This document shows positions 21,452 through 33,044 of a DNA stretch of 64,000 nt, piece after piece. The stretch's first letter is position 1. Each line of letters begins with the position of its first letter. The notes beneath the pieces were generated by a model, which saw only the letters and a program-made list of their open reading frames with translations, was not told the origin of the DNA and searched no databases. The position numbers and the translations under genes were made by a program. This DNA is from Protula sp. h YS-2021. Taxonomy: Eukaryota; Annelida; Polychaeta; Sabellida; Serpulidae. Location of the stretch: assembly GCA_949752745.1 (NCBI GenBank), contig OX457024.1, forward strand, positions 47,992,490 to 48,056,489. Reading direction: 5' to 3'.

Positions 21452-22290
21452 CACATGCACCGGATGACTCGTGGCTCCAGGCCGTTGTTCGGTGCGTTAT
21501 TTGAGACAAGCCGTCACATGCACCGGATGACTCGTGGCTCCAAGCCGCTGTTCGGTGCGTTATTTGAGACAAGCCGTCACATGCACCGGATGACTCGTGG
21601 GTCCAAGCCGCTGTTCGGTGCGTTATTTGAGACAAGCCGTCACAGGCACCGGATGACTCGTGGCTCCAGGCCGCTGTTCGGTGCGTTATTTGAGACAAGC
21701 CGTCACATGCACCGGATGACTCGTGGCTCCAAGCCGCCGTTCGGTGCGTTATTTGAGACGAGCCGTCTCGTGCACCGGATGACTCGTGGCTCCAGGCCGC
21801 TGTCTGGTGCGTTATTCGAGACCATCCGTCTCAGGCACCGGATGACTCGTGGCTCCAGGCCGCTGTTCGGTGCGTTATTTGAGACGAGCCGTCTCAGGCA
21901 CCGGATGACTCGTAGCTCCAGGCCGCTGTTCGGTGCGTTATTTGAGACAAGCCGTCACATGCACCGGATGACTCGTGGCTCCAGGCCGCTGTTCGGTGCG
22001 TTATTTGAGACGAGCCGTCTCAGGCACCGGATGACTCGTAGCTCCAGGCCGCTGTTCGGTGCGTTATTTGAGACAAGCCGTCACATGCACCGGATGACTC
22101 GTGGCTCCAGGCCGCTGTTCGGTGCGTTATTTGAGACGAGCCGTCTCAGGCACCGGATGACTCGTAGCTCCAGGCCGCTGTTCGGTGCGTTATTTGAGAC
22201 AAGCCGTCACATGCACCGGATGACTCGTGGCTCCAGGCCGCTGTTCGGTGCGTTATTTGAGACGAGCCGTCTCAGGCACCGGACGAGACA
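21452..22290. repeat. 63-bp minisatellite, ~13 copies, in frame (21-residue repeat)
   Basis: The unit starts CACATGCACCGGATGACTCG and ends GTTATTTGAGACAAGCCGT. It is 63 bp long, so the + frame at 21407-22384 stays open for 325 codons as repeats of HMHRMTRGSRPLFGALFETSR or close variants. In the second half, units alternate between CACATG/ACAAGC and CTCAGG/ACGAGC types, giving a 126-bp higher order. No splice sites, signal peptide or known family support translation, and a minus-strand frame is open too. I treat it as a minisatellite with incidental coding capacity. Confidence 0.88.
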
Positions 22291-22435
22291 TGGGTCCAGG
22301 CCGTCGCTCTCCATACTCGGCTCTGCCCGTCTCGTTCTGTTTTCCTGCTTTGCTTTCTACCGCCGATTGCCTATAACTGCTTGAGAAAATGGAACTGTTG
22401 CTGCTTCAAAGGGAAACAATAAATGAAGTGTTAAA

Positions 22436-22615
22436 GTGGTTCTAGTGTGATCACAGTCATCAAATATGTATGCTGTTTTGCTGTGCCTTCGCTCTGCGGC
22501 CTCGTGATTGCGGAGAATGATCAGGGGCTAGCCACTATTGTGATTTGTGTTATGATTTCAACTGACAAAAATGGCCAATTAGTCGTTTAGTATTTTTCTT
22601 CTCTTTACTGAAGCT
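22436..22615 (+). repeat. Duplicated segment, copy 1
   Basis: About 170 bases starting GTGGTTCTAG and including ATCAAATATGTATGCTGTTT and ATTGCGGAGAATGATCAGGG match 24670-24845 with roughly one difference per ten bases. Both are direct. Confidence 0.85.
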
Positions 22616-23395
22616 TGTAAGTTATGATTGCGTTTTTCGCCTCAGAAGTTGAATATTGAGTGATCAAGCAGATATTGGATTAGGGAACAAATATGGAGTT
22701 TGGAGACTGTCAAATGCCAGGCACTTAAGCTGTTTTTCTGCGGAGGGATTTACCGTGTGTTTAAAAACCTAACATCATTCGTGAGTGCTGCAGCTGCTAT
22801 GCTTGAAGACTTACGTGATACATCCTCGCGGCAGTAGCCGGGTCGCCTTTATTGTCATTATTTATGTATATTTTATGTGATATGTTTCGTTTTCGTTGGC
22901 AGTTCTTATGACAATGTCCCCCGTTTACAGTGAAGATAACAAAACTAGAATGCTAAATTAATGATATATAAGATAACAAAATTAGAATGCTAAATTAATT
23001 ATTCATAGCTTGAAATAATAGTGTCTTTACTGGTATCCGTTTGCTGTCATGCGCATATTGAATTAGTGATCAGAAGATTTCACATATAATAAATTGCTAG
23101 TCACAATGCTGGAAGTGTGGACAGTAATAAATAGCGCCGCCCGCTGTGATGCGGCTCAAAGAATCAGTTAATTAATGCGCTTGGCCTTACAATGTCCTGG
23201 GAAGATTGGCAAGCGGTCTCAGACAAGTGGGAGAATTATTAGCACGGTTGTGGGAGAGTGAAGCCAAACATATAAGGCGGGTTTATTAGGCGAAACGGAT
23301 ATCTTGATCGGTCATATGGAAATGCACGTCTCCGCGGTGTAATTAGGAAAATTAGTACGTAGCAAATATGCTGTGGCGGGTTAGAGGTGGCGGCT
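22616..23395. other. Nothing recognised
   Basis: One small internal duplication: AGATAACAAAACTAGAATGC recurs as AGATAACAAAATTAGAATGC 44 bases later (about 22934 and 22978). Confidence 0.35.
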
Positions 23396-23635
23396 GTCCC
23401 GGGGCAGGCTGCTGTCCACTCGCTTGCTCGTGCAGTCTCCCACGGCTGCTTCTCCACCGCGGGTGAGAGGTGACCTCCATCCAGGGCAGGCTGCTGTCCA
23501 CTCGCTTGTTCGAGCACTCTCCCACGGCTGCTTCTCCACCGCGGGTGAGAGGTGACCTCCATCCAGGGTATGCTGCTGTCCACTCGCTTGCTCGAGCACT
23601 CTCCCACGGCTGCTTCTCCACTGTGGGTAGCGGAG
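23396..23635. repeat. 82-bp minisatellite, ~3 copies
   Basis: Starts of GGCTGCTGTCCACTCGCTTG are at 23407 and 23489, and a variant at 23571: an exact 82-bp period. Overlapping minus-strand frames are artefacts. Confidence 0.9.
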
Positions 23636-23862
23636 GAAGGGGAGGGGAGGGGCCCAGGCGCTCTCGTGTTACCTTGCATCTCCCTCTCTACAATCTACTC
23701 TATGATATAATGCGCACTTTAAAAGAAAAGGAGAAAAATAAGGAAAGAAAACATCAGTCCTACTTTCTGCTTTCTGTTAGTATCTTAGGTATTTTGCAAT
23801 TTTCGCACTTTATTTTTAAATTTGATGCGATTTCAACAAAAATAAAAATGTGACAACACTAT

Positions 23863-24650
23863 GGAATGCGCTTTTAGCATTTATTAGGCAATTATTGACA
23901 TCAAGAATTAATTTTTGATCTCAAAAATTAAATTTTGGATATCAAGAATTAAATTTCTGTATCTCTAAGTATATTTTGGTTTCAAAAATAATCCTTGATA
24001 ATAATAAATATTTAGAGATATGAAAAATATTTATTGATAGTAAAAATAATTTACTGATCTCTAAAATTGATTTTAGAGATCAGAAGTTCAATTCGTGATA
24101 GCAAAAATTAAATAGTTGACAGCAAAATCTCGATTCCGAGCTCAATAATTTATTTCCTTTTTACTAATATCAAGAATTGTAGATAACATTATTTCAGAAT
24201 GAGACTTTTAATTTATACTTTAAAATCTGCAAATGATTTTTTTATCTGAAAAATTAATTTTTGACATCAAAACATCAGTCTGTTTTTTTTTTTTTATAAA
24301 AAATTCAGAAGTGAATAATGACTGGCCCTGTATACAGAATCTTTCTTGCATTTTTTGCTGTACAAAGGGAAGCAATTTTCGAGCTCAGAAAAAATCGCGT
24401 TGTTACTATTATCAGAAATTCAGTTTTTCATCTGCAAAATTTAATTTACGATTCGTTAAAGTTTATATAGATGCCTCTCCCTTAACATTTTTAATTATGT
24501 AAAATTGAGTTTTTGATCAAATAATTTTTTGCCATCTAAAATTTAATTATTGAAAGCAAAATATAAATTAATGAAATCATTGATTCATTAATTTCTTTAG
24601 TTATATTTTGATGTCAGCAATTAGCATTAAATATTAAAATGGCATTCCGC
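23863..24650. mobile_element. AT-rich MITE with GGAATGC termini and 7-bp direct flanks
   Basis: The left end begins GGAATGCGCTTTTAGCATTT and the right end finishes AAATGGCATTCCGC. The inverse of the right end is GCGGAATGCCATTTTAAT, so the ends are imperfect inverted repeats. The direct repeat ACACTAT flanks both sides (23856-23862 and 24651-24657). Inside is a degenerate array of GATATCAAGAATTAAATTT-like words in both orientations. A 7-8 bp duplication with no coding capacity suggests a hAT-like MITE, but the superfamily is uncertain. Confidence 0.6.
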
Positions 24651-24669
24651 ACACTATAAAAATGCTACA

Positions 24670-24845
24670 GTGGTTCTAGTTGGATTACAGTCATCAAATA
24701 TGTATGCTGTTTTGCTGTGCTTTCGCTCAGCAGCCACGTGATTGCGGAGAATGATCAGGGGCTAGCCACCATTGTGATTTGTTATGATTCCAACTCACTA
24801 AAATGGCCAGTTATTCATTTATAGTTCTCTTCATTTCGTGGAAGC
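24670..24845 (+). repeat. Duplicated segment, copy 2
   Basis: Direct partner of 22436-22615, starting just after the MITE. Confidence 0.85.
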
Positions 24846-25086
24846 TGAGGAGTGTTGATTATTCTTCGTCTCACTTGCTGATTGTCAGTGAAACTGCTAA
24901 GAATTTATTCTCATCAAACTGATAAGAGTTGAAACAATTTGGAACCAGACCATTGGAGACAGGCAGTTCTGACCGAGAGAGTTGGGTCCCAACTGTAAAG
25001 TTGGACACTTCCACCCCAAAGCTATGTGATAGATTCCATGTAGCTATCTTTTATTCAACAGTTTAGAATAAAGACTCCGCGAGTAA

Positions 25087-25327
25087 TCTTAATAATGGTG
25101 GGTTTTTATATAGCTACTTTCCCTTATAGTCCCTATCTAATGCAGCCAAGTTGGCGCTTAACAATATTCCTAAGTAGAAAGGCAGAAAACTATATAAGCA
25201 CATCGATATCCCTAGGGATGTAACGAATGTTGCGATTCCTGGCCTTGAGCGGGATTCGACCTCAAGACCTGCAGCACCGCAACGTTTGGCTGTGTCAGCG
25301 GCTTTAACCACTCGGCCACACCGTCCC
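25087..25327 (-). mobile_element. tRNA-derived SINE, minus strand, with 10-bp target duplication
   Basis: Read on the minus strand, the head is GACGGTGTGGCCGAGTGGTTA (box A core TGGCCGAGTGG), followed about 45 bases on by GGTCGAATCCC (box B). The direct repeat CCGCGAGTAA flanks it at 25077-25086 and 25328-25337. The body of 241 bp is far longer than a tRNA, and the tRNA-like part lacks a good acceptor stem, so this is a SINE rather than a tRNA gene. The head most resembles a class II (Leu/Ser-type) tRNA. Confidence 0.85.
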
Positions 25328-25337
25328 CCGCGAGTAA

Positions 25338-26770
25338 GCCTGGGTTCACTCTGTCATCAAATAAGAATTCTGACTCACCTGTATTATTCCATAGGCCAAG
25401 GAATGCTTATTTATGCGGTGTTACGAAAAGACTGCTTGGCTTCTGGGTTCAGTTAACCAGTCGTGATAAAGTAATGCAAACAAACGGCGAGAAAGAGAAA
25501 GCGCTCGTGTCGAAAAAGTGTAGATTTTTATTTTTCTTTTTTTTTTCAAATGCCTGTCACGTTATCGTAGAGACCGAATCGCCCGACTCCGCGTTCGGTG
25601 CCTTGTTGCCACTGTCCGAATGGTCTGTGTCAGAATTATCGTCGCGGGAACCAATTCTCGCGTGAATTCTCGAGGATTTGATGAAAACGATGCATGATAA
25701 TGATGATATCTATGGCCGATAAAACTGATGGCCTGTAGCCCTTCAGTGCCCTATAGTGATGTGTTTACGTCTGTGACAGGACCAGAGGGGGTTGGCGTCT
25801 CATCTTTACGATGGGCTTGACATCAGTGGCCCAGTTATCTTTGAGGGCAGCGATTGAATGTATAGACTACAAAATCCAGTAAATATTGCCAACGTGGTGT
25901 TTAGGAGGATAATACTGGCGATTACAATAATGATAAAAATGATGGCTAGGGGTGTGTATCGACCAGTCAGCGATTAGTCGATTGGTCATCGATCACAGTG
26001 TTAATTTACAGGGCATTATTTCAGATACAAGTTATTCCTTGTAAGAATAAATCATGCTTGTTTTCCACGAATTAAAAAAAAAAGGCTGCATTGTTTAATG
26101 TAAGAGGTCTTGTAGCAGACTGTCACTCAGTGAAAAGAGTTCTTGAGATTTTGCCCCTCCCCCTTTCCCCGTGTCCTGTTGCTAAATTATGTGTCGTTTG
26201 GCAGATATGCAAAATTATTAATAAAGTTATTTTTTGTAATTGTCATTTGAGCTAGTACAGCAGGTAGAGGGGATTCGGCAAATATTAGAATTAATGGTGC
26301 TTGGGGAGCCGTGAACATTCCACAGTACATACAGTTTACTTCGTTAATAATGTATGTGATTGGTTGTTGTTTCACAGTACAGGATTATTTGTCTGAGCCT
26401 GCTGAATTAAATCACGGAGAAAATTAATAATAAACAGGGCCAGTGCAATTTGCTTCCTACTGTTTATACAACATCTTTTTTTCATACTTACCCAAAATAA
26501 AATAAATTTCAGCAAACATCGTTAGCTTTGCATTAAAACTCTTTTTTACGAAGGAGCCAAGGACTGACCTGACTTGCCTCGCCTTCTCATTACGCAGTTG
26601 ATGTACAGTAGTTGTTACGAGGCTTTAAGTGGAACACTTGTTTTACAACGAAGAGTTGATGTAACGTCCGACTCGAGACCGGGGAACGGCTTGCAGTCAC
26701 GGCATTCGAGGTTTAAATGTTTGCTCTGACGTGTGGACCGTAATTCTCAGTACATAAAAGTTACCTTAAT
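25338..26770. other. Nothing recognised
   Basis: No convincing gene or repeat. The frame at 25474-25665 shows no motif. Confidence 0.3.
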
Positions 26771-26773
26771 TAA

Positions 26774-27230
26774 CGGTATATAGGGCGCCCCACATATAAG
26801 GCGCAGGCAGCCCAAAATCGTCAATTATGACAATAAAGCGGCATGTAAGGCGCCATGACGTATAAGACGAACCGTATTTTACAATATTTGTTATTTATTT
26901 ATTTACTTATTTTATTTCTTTGTGCCAAATGCATTGTTATTTCGGGGATTAGGTCTTTGTGTGGTATGAGCTACCAAAATGTATATACATATCAAACATT
27001 TTATTCGTGTTTTATAACATTTAACCTCCAGTATGTTTACTGAAACCGTTGTAAAAAATGACTCATGTAAAATAAAATTGACATATAAGGCACAGAAAGG
27101 AGTTTTGATGAAAAAATGCAATTATGTAAGCCGTGTCTTATATGCAAACACCGTATTATCTAAAATACGAATTCTTGAGAAAATAAGAAACCAGATATCA
27201 GGCTGTTCTAGAACTTCGAAACCTGGATAA
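26774..27230. repeat. Mixed repeat remnants: 'TATAAGGCGC' words and a fragment of the CAAATAAGAA MITE
   Basis: 26775-26875 carries CGGTATATAGGGCGCC, CATATAAGGCGC and GTATAAGACGAACCGTATT, which look like an old inverted-repeat end. 27150-27225 (AACACCGTATTATCTAAAAT, then AAATAAGAAACCAGATATC) matches the arm of the MITE at 29685-30182. Confidence 0.45.
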
Positions 27231-27235
27231 AAAGG

Positions 27236-27870
27236 GCGTACAGTGAAACCTGTTTTAGCGACCACCAGCTGGGACCGGACAAAAAAGACATACAGCAAAA
27301 CCCCTTGAGTGAACACCTTCCGGACCCGGATAAAAAGGCGTACCGTAAACCTGTCTAGTGACCGCCTCCTAGACCCAAATAAAACAACTGAACCTGAAGT
27401 TGTATAAAAAGACAACTGAAATACCAGCAAGTTAAGTTACGTATCCTCACCCCCACCCCCCGCCCTTTCAAAACCCGACTTCTGGACTGCATTTATAAAA
27501 GGTAAAAGGTCTTATTGCTCTGTAAATAGCTCAAGCTTGTTCAAACAGAACTTTGTGAAAGGGCGGTCGGGGGGAAACATTTGTTTTTGTTTACAAAGAA
27601 CAAAACAGGCAACGGCTGGCTTATAAAAGTGTTTGACTTGTTCGGGTACCCTGTTGTTGGTGAGCTTAGGTCGCTGTAGTGTACTTTATTTTTGAATTTT
27701 TGAACATGAATTAATGCTATGTGAAGAAATTAATATTTTATTTCAGTCAAAAGAAAAAATGGAACAGGGTTATTGGTGAATTATGGGTTTAGTCGGGGAG
27801 ACATCGGTTTTCGTTTACAAAAACAAAACAGAAATTAGGTGTCGTTGAAAGTGTATAATATAAGCCTAGG
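27236..27870 (+). mobile_element. Fragment of the large CRE-type element: E minisatellite plus F module
   Basis: 27240-27420 holds three to four copies of the 'GTAAAACCTGTTTTAGYGACC ... GACCCGGATAAAAAGGCGT' unit. 27685-27870 carries the F module (TTTATTTCAGTCAAAAG, GGGTTTAGTCGGGGAGACAT, GTTTACAAAAACAAAACAG, AAGTGTATAATATAAGCCT) found at 41.9, 43.8 and 45.7 kb in the same order. No CTCTAG end remains. Confidence 0.65.
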
Positions 27871-28039
27871 GTCTAGGAATACTCCCCCTGGAACCCCCCC
27901 CCTCCCCTAGAAAACTAACCCCTCAGGAATACCCCCCCCCCCCCCCCCGCTGCAGCCTGCTTTCTTTTTTTACCCAGCCAACTTTGTCGGACTGGGTTAG
28001 TCGTATCACTATAGGGAGCTTGAATGTATGTGCGCATGT

Positions 28040-28530
28040 TTAACTTTTTCTTTAAAATGCTACTCCTCCTACAGTTTTGTTCCAACCGTTTTGATATTAC
28101 GCAGGAATGTTCCCTGTGTGGTCCCCCACCTGGCTTTTTTGACGATTGACCAAAAACTGACAAAATGGCGGCACTTTTGACCCATTTTTAAAATGCTACT
28201 CCTCCCACAGCTTTCCTCCATATGTTTAGATGTTCCCAGGGATGTACGCAGGGATGTTCCCCAGGGGTTCACCTACCAGGCTATTATTTTTTCGCGGTTT
28301 GCCAAAAACTGCCGAAATGGCGGAACTTTGAAGTTTGGCTAAAACTGGAATGAATGGTAGTAAATAACTGAATCGTCAAACTATTCTTTTCTCTCAGTCT
28401 TTTTCAAATAGTTATAAAATTTTAATCGAAAGTTTCTTAGGTGCCTCTTCACCTGGACTTTGCTTTTTTGTCGCAAATGACAAAAAAATGCCAAAATGGT
28501 GGAATTTTAAAAATTTTGTAAAATTGTGTA
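28040..28530. repeat. Degenerate ~135-bp tandem repeat, ~3 copies
   Basis: AAAATGCTACTCCTCC occurs at 28055 and 28187. Each unit continues through a CCTGGCTTTTTTGACG-like phrase to 'ACTGACAAAATGGCGGAA'-like words. The third copy (28380-28520) is more diverged. C-runs flank it near 27930. Confidence 0.6.
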
Positions 28531-28569
28531 AATGTCGGTAAATACGTGAATCGTCAAAACGCAACCTCT

Positions 28570-28885
28570 CCAACATTCCCTTTCGGGTAGCTGTACAACG
28601 TTGATTTTACAATGTCTATCCCAGGTCAATTTTCCGACGTCTATTCAACGCTATACAAAAGACGTTGGTTAGACGTCGTAGAAATTTACGTTTTGGTTGC
28701 GACCAAAAACAACATCTAAACAACGTCGTTTTCCCAACGTCTGTTCAACGTTGCATTCAAGACGTTGGTTGACGTTGACCTGTAATCGCGACCAATCACA
28801 ACCAAAGTATAACCGGAGTCAATGCTGTGGCTTGGTCAAATCGACGTCGCAACCTCGGGGCTGCATCGACCTTAGAATGTTTACT
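28570..28885. repeat. Inverted-repeat-rich AACGTC element (MITE-like)
   Basis: Dense CAACGTC/GACGTTG words in both orientations (for example AACGTCTGTTCAACGTTG and AAGACGTTGGTTGACGTTG), ending AATGTTTACTGGGTGG. This style is common in animal MITEs. I could not fix the ends or a target duplication. Confidence 0.45.
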
Positions 28886-29684
28886 GGGTGGTGTCTTGTT
28901 AAGTCTAAATAATGTAAATTTTCCTTCTAAAATCTCCATTTTTTTCCAATATTTTGGAGCACCTGACGTCTGTACTGTAACGTAAATATTTTTTTTTAAA
29001 TCACAACGGCCAATTGAGAAGTTCTTAAGTTGTGAATTTTGTTTGGTAGACCTGATTGGTTCATTCTTAGTTGTCATGGTAACTGCAGACTTCCATTTGG
29101 TTCAGTGCAAGCAAATTTATACGACAATGTTTAGATACAGAAAAAAACATATCAAAGCAAACAAAAGCTTGGGAAAAATCCACAAAAGCCATGACAATCA
29201 ACCAACCCACACAAGTGCCAAAAAACACCATACAAAATCGCACTAAAGCACTCCCATTCCTGCATCACCAAACGAATGCAAATAAGATCATAGAAGATCT
29301 AGTATGTTTTAGTTTGCCTTTGTACAGACTTTGTGCAGACTCTTGCGTGTTATTATCCTCGAATCATTAAGAAGACGATAATGATAAAACGCGACTGCAG
29401 AATTGCAAATCATCTGCTTATCTTACTGAGAGAACCCACTTACTGAGGTCAGTGAGCCCAAAATCTTTGCTTCCAATTCGCTATCAATTTGCATCTTTCT
29501 TCCACGGAAAAATAGCCAAATGCTTGATAACTTCAGTGACACAGCAAGCTGAGAAACTTTGCCTGTGAAGAATACAAGAGAGACTGTGAACTAAGGACAT
29601 TCATACATTATCCGCGGAAAACCTTCAGAAATTAGTCAGCAAATCGCTCGAAAGACCATGCGCTCAATCTCATGTCCAAAGCTT
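28886..29684. other. Nothing recognised
   Basis: AT-rich with a few short frames. No family signal. Confidence 0.3.
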
Positions 29685-30182
29685 AGCTAACACCGTATTA
29701 TTTAAAATAAGAATTCTGAAGCAAATAAGAAACCAGATATTTATGGTAGGCTATTCCGGAATAGACTACCGATAATTAAAATGACACAGAAATGAATAAT
29801 GCTTCATTTTTCTTATGCAAAAGGGTGAAAATAAGTTGAATAATGTAATTCTTATCTTTTGACGAAAGGAAAATAGAAAATATTGAACAATTAAATTAAC
29901 ATTTGATTGTTTATTAAAATGTCGGTAGTTCACTGTTGAATAACCTATTGAAATTTTAAAATTTAAAAAATTTATTTATTTCAATTTTTTTCATATTTTT
30001 CTATTTATAAAATTAGCAAATAAGCTATTTACGGAGTCTGCAATATGAAATGGTGAAGTAATGAAAAAATCGATTTCTGTGACATTCGGTTTATTGGTAG
30101 TCTATTCCGGAATCGCCTGCCAGAAAATATCTGGTTTCTTATTTGGTTCAGAATTCTTATTTAAAATAATACCGTGTTAGCT
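29685..30182. mobile_element. MITE with ~85-bp terminal inverted repeats (family: AAATAAGAA)
   Basis: The left arm starts AGCTAACACCGTATTATTTA and the right arm is its near-exact inverse (AGCTAACACGGTATTATTTT). Both arms continue through AATAAGAATTCTGAA, AAATAAGAAACCAGATAT and a TCTATTCCGGAATAGACTACC palindrome. The centre is AT-rich and non-coding. Related copies sit at 27150, 51139, 52978 and 59413. No target duplication is obvious. Confidence 0.8.
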
Positions 30183-30765
30183 GTTCTGATGTAATGGTTC
30201 TTGTTGTAACACATGGCTATATCCGTTAATCAAGGTACAGTCCCTCCCTCCCCCCCCGTAAACAAGCACTACTTATCCCACTCAAGAAACCACGTTTGTA
30301 AAAATCGTCGGTCCGTCAACATTTCCTACATTTCCAAGCTGTTAGAAGAAATTACACACAGCAAGCCGATAAATCCGTGATCGGAAACGATCTCACAGTG
30401 GCGCTAGGGTCTTCGTTTATGCCGCGACCCAGTGCACCGCTCCCCAAGGCTGGGCACAACACGCCTGACAATCGTCATGGTTGGAATAGCAGATTCTGTT
30501 GATTTTACATATTTTTTTTTGAACGATTTTCTTTGGGTTTTGTAGAGATACATTGACTGCTTTCCGGTATATTTGACAGATCGTGTTCAATGCCTGTCAG
30601 CTGATATCTCACCCGAGCGTATAAATCATTGGCAATCTCCCACAAGAAACCGTCTCAGGCCTTCCAGGGTACACAAAATGTGCCACACTGATCGGTATTC
30701 TCGAGAGGACCATCATGATTATATTTTATTTATTTTTTGATTTACGGTGGCCAGGTTTGGAAAGC
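30183..30765. other. Nothing recognised
   Basis: C-run near 30246-30257. No gene signal. Confidence 0.3.
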
Positions 30766-31135
30766 TGCCAGCGCTGAATCGCCAGAATCCGAGCCCAATG
30801 CAGCTTATTCACTCAATGCTGCATCGCTAGAATCCGAGCCCAGTGCAGCTTATTCACTCAATGCTGCATCGCTAGAATCCGAGCCCAGTGCAGCTTATTC
30901 ACTCAATGCTGAATCGCTAGAATCCGAGCCCAGTGCAGCTTATTCACTCAATGCTGCATCGCTAGAATCCGAGCCCAGTGCAGCTTATTCATTCAATGCT
31001 GAATCGCTAGAATCCGGGCCCAGTGCAGCTTATTCACTCAATGCTGCATCGCTAGAATCCGAGCCCAGTGCAGCTTATTCACTCAATGCTGAATCGCCAG
31101 ATTCCGAGCCCAGTGCAGCTTTTTCGCTACAAGCT
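30766..31135. repeat. 45-bp minisatellite, 8 copies, in frame (15-residue repeat)
   Basis: The unit is GCTGCATCGCTAGAATCCGA, then GCCCAGTGCAGCTTATTCAC, then TCAAT. Because 45 is a multiple of three, the + frame at 30737-31180 reads AASLESEPSAAYSLN repeats for 147 codons. There is no signal peptide, splice support or known family. Units are nearly identical at the protein and the DNA level, so they give no sign of selection on the protein. Confidence 0.85.
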
Positions 31136-31180
31136 GCGATCTCCACACAGTTGGTGCAAGTTGGTGCATGGGTGATTTGA

Positions 31181-32139
31181 AATAAGATGAAGCTGAATCA
31201 AGACAAAAACATAATTTCTTGTCTTCGCGGATAAACACAATAAGTCAGATATCATCGTCAACTCATTAGCCGTTGGTGAAAAAGCCGTTCCACGAGGTTC
31301 ACAGGCTCGATATTAGGATATTGAACTTGTTCGAAAATCACCTAAGCTACGTTAGCAGAATGTCGCCGCACGAAACATCTGTACAAAAGCTTATGAGATC
31401 TTGTATGCTTATGTACGATACACTGTATAAGGTCGTATGCGATCTTGTGCGAAATGTAAAAGTAAATTGCGAACTATTGGGTACCATTATGTACTATTGC
31501 AAACAAGAGGTTTACGTATATATAGTTTAGTTGGTTTTTCTATGCTTTTGTATGTTTTTGTCTTCTCAGACTTGCAACGAAAGCAAAATTAAAGATATAA
31601 AACATACAAAAGCAAACAAGCATTTCGTTTGTTGTTCGATGATTTCACCAGTGATTGACTTAATCCTGTCTATATGGAGGTAAATATATAGTCCACATCA
31701 TAAGACTGAAGCATGACCATAATACTGAGTAGATGTGTCATTGCTCTTGAAGTCTCCGCTCTTTGATGTTTTAGTACAACCAACTGTCTGTACTTGAAAT
31801 ACTTAAATCTTATTTCATGCAAGCCAATGTCATTCTCTGTTTGTCTTTTAATCATTGGTATGGATTATCACTTGTTGTCACTAGAATTTTGTTAATGAGA
31901 CCTGATTGGTCCACTTTCTTTCCATAGTAACTGCAGACCTACATTGGGTTCATTAACGACAAAATCATACTAATTGGGACAAAAACAGATAAAACTAGAA
32001 GCTCATTCCGCTAGCGAAATGTTACACACTTGACAAAAATGAAAACGCAAAAATACTTCCTTCAGTTGATTATTTCTTGAATAATATACTCCAAACAACA
32101 CAGCTTAAATACGTCTTATAAGCCGAGTAGTGTTTGGCT
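31181..32139. other. Nothing recognised
   Basis: Short frames only. Words such as GACCTGATTGGTCCA with ACTGCAGACCTACATTGG at 31900-31945 resemble 29050-29100, a weak dispersed repeat. Confidence 0.3.
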
Positions 32140-32430
32140 TTTGTTGACTTAAGGTTTTATTGACTGACCAGGCAGTGTTATCTGTTTGCGCAGTGAGAGC
32201 TCGCACAAAGCTCAGCAACTGTGTTCTGTGTTGTGCATTAAATGCTACGCATTTACTTGCAAAAAATACACTCTTTTCACGTGGCGTTTTAACAAAGAAA
32301 ACGAAATCAAAGACGAAAATAAAAAGTGACATGCACATGTTCAGATCAAGCTCTTCATAACTCCCAAGTTTGGTGGTCGTAGGGCCGATAGTGTCAGAGA
32401 AGAAGAAGACACAAAAAATCAAAAAAACTG
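32140..32430 (+). repeat. Dispersed repeat, copy 1
   Basis: Shares order and many words with 36440-36720: GAGAGCTCGC / TAGAGCTCGC, AAAACGAAATCAAAGACGAA / AAAACAAAATCGTAGACGGA, TTCAGATCAAGCTCTTCATA / TCTGATCAAGTTCTACATA, and GTAGGGCCGATAGTGTCAGA / CTAGGGCCTGTAGTGTTAGA. Confidence 0.65.
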
Positions 32431-32734
32431 TCAAGAAGAAAAAAAAGTTGGTATTTTTTAGTTTGCATGGACATTCCGTCGGAGAATCAAGGCCATGTGG
32501 AGGATACCTGGACTGTTGTAATTCTCTGTTGTACTGTTTTCCTGCAGTGTGTAATTGGCACTCTGACTTGTTACCCACACCGAAGAGACCTCATTAGAGC
32601 AGTACTAACATCTTCCACAGGTTTCCCATTGCCGACTGTATCACTTTCAAAATGGTGTATTAATTATCCCCCGTGTAACGAGGGGATATAGGTTTCAGCT
32701 TGTTTGTCTGTCTGTCTGTGGTGCGTCCTCGGGT

Positions 32735-33044
32735 CCGGTGTAACAGGTTAGCTTACCCCCCCCCCCTGTACAGCTTCCCTCCGAGGGGGGGGGGGGTAGC
32801 TAGCCTAGGCTATCTCCCCCCCCCCCTCTGGAATATTTTGACCCCTCCCTACAAAGCTCAACAAATGCCACAAAAACTTAACTTCAAAACTCTTTTATTT
32901 ACGGGGGTGGGGGAGCTAGCCTTGGTGGGGGGGGGGGGGGAAGCTGAACAGGGGAAAATACCAGGTGGAGGGGGAGATAGCGTAGTCTATCTTCCCCCCG
33001 AGGGGAGGGGCCTGTACAGGGGGCAAGATATACTGTTACACCGG
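32735..33044. mobile_element. G/C-run foldback MITE nested in the pearl-like element
   Basis: CCGGTGTAACAG at 32735-32746 is repeated inverted at 33033-33044. The arms continue inward as inverse partners (CCTGTACAG, CCCTCCGAGGGG and AGCTAGCCTAGGCTATCTCC on the left against their complements on the right), broken by long C- and G-runs. Confidence 0.65.

Noticed and set aside
22436..24845. LTR retrotransposon with LTRs at the duplicated segments
   Set aside because: No TG...CA ends, no primer-binding site or polypurine tract, no gag/pol frames, and the interval is filled by other repeats.
25240..25327. tRNA gene on the minus strand
   Set aside because: Box A and B are present but acceptor and anticodon stems do not pair well, and a 10-bp target duplication frames a 241-bp body, so it is a SINE.
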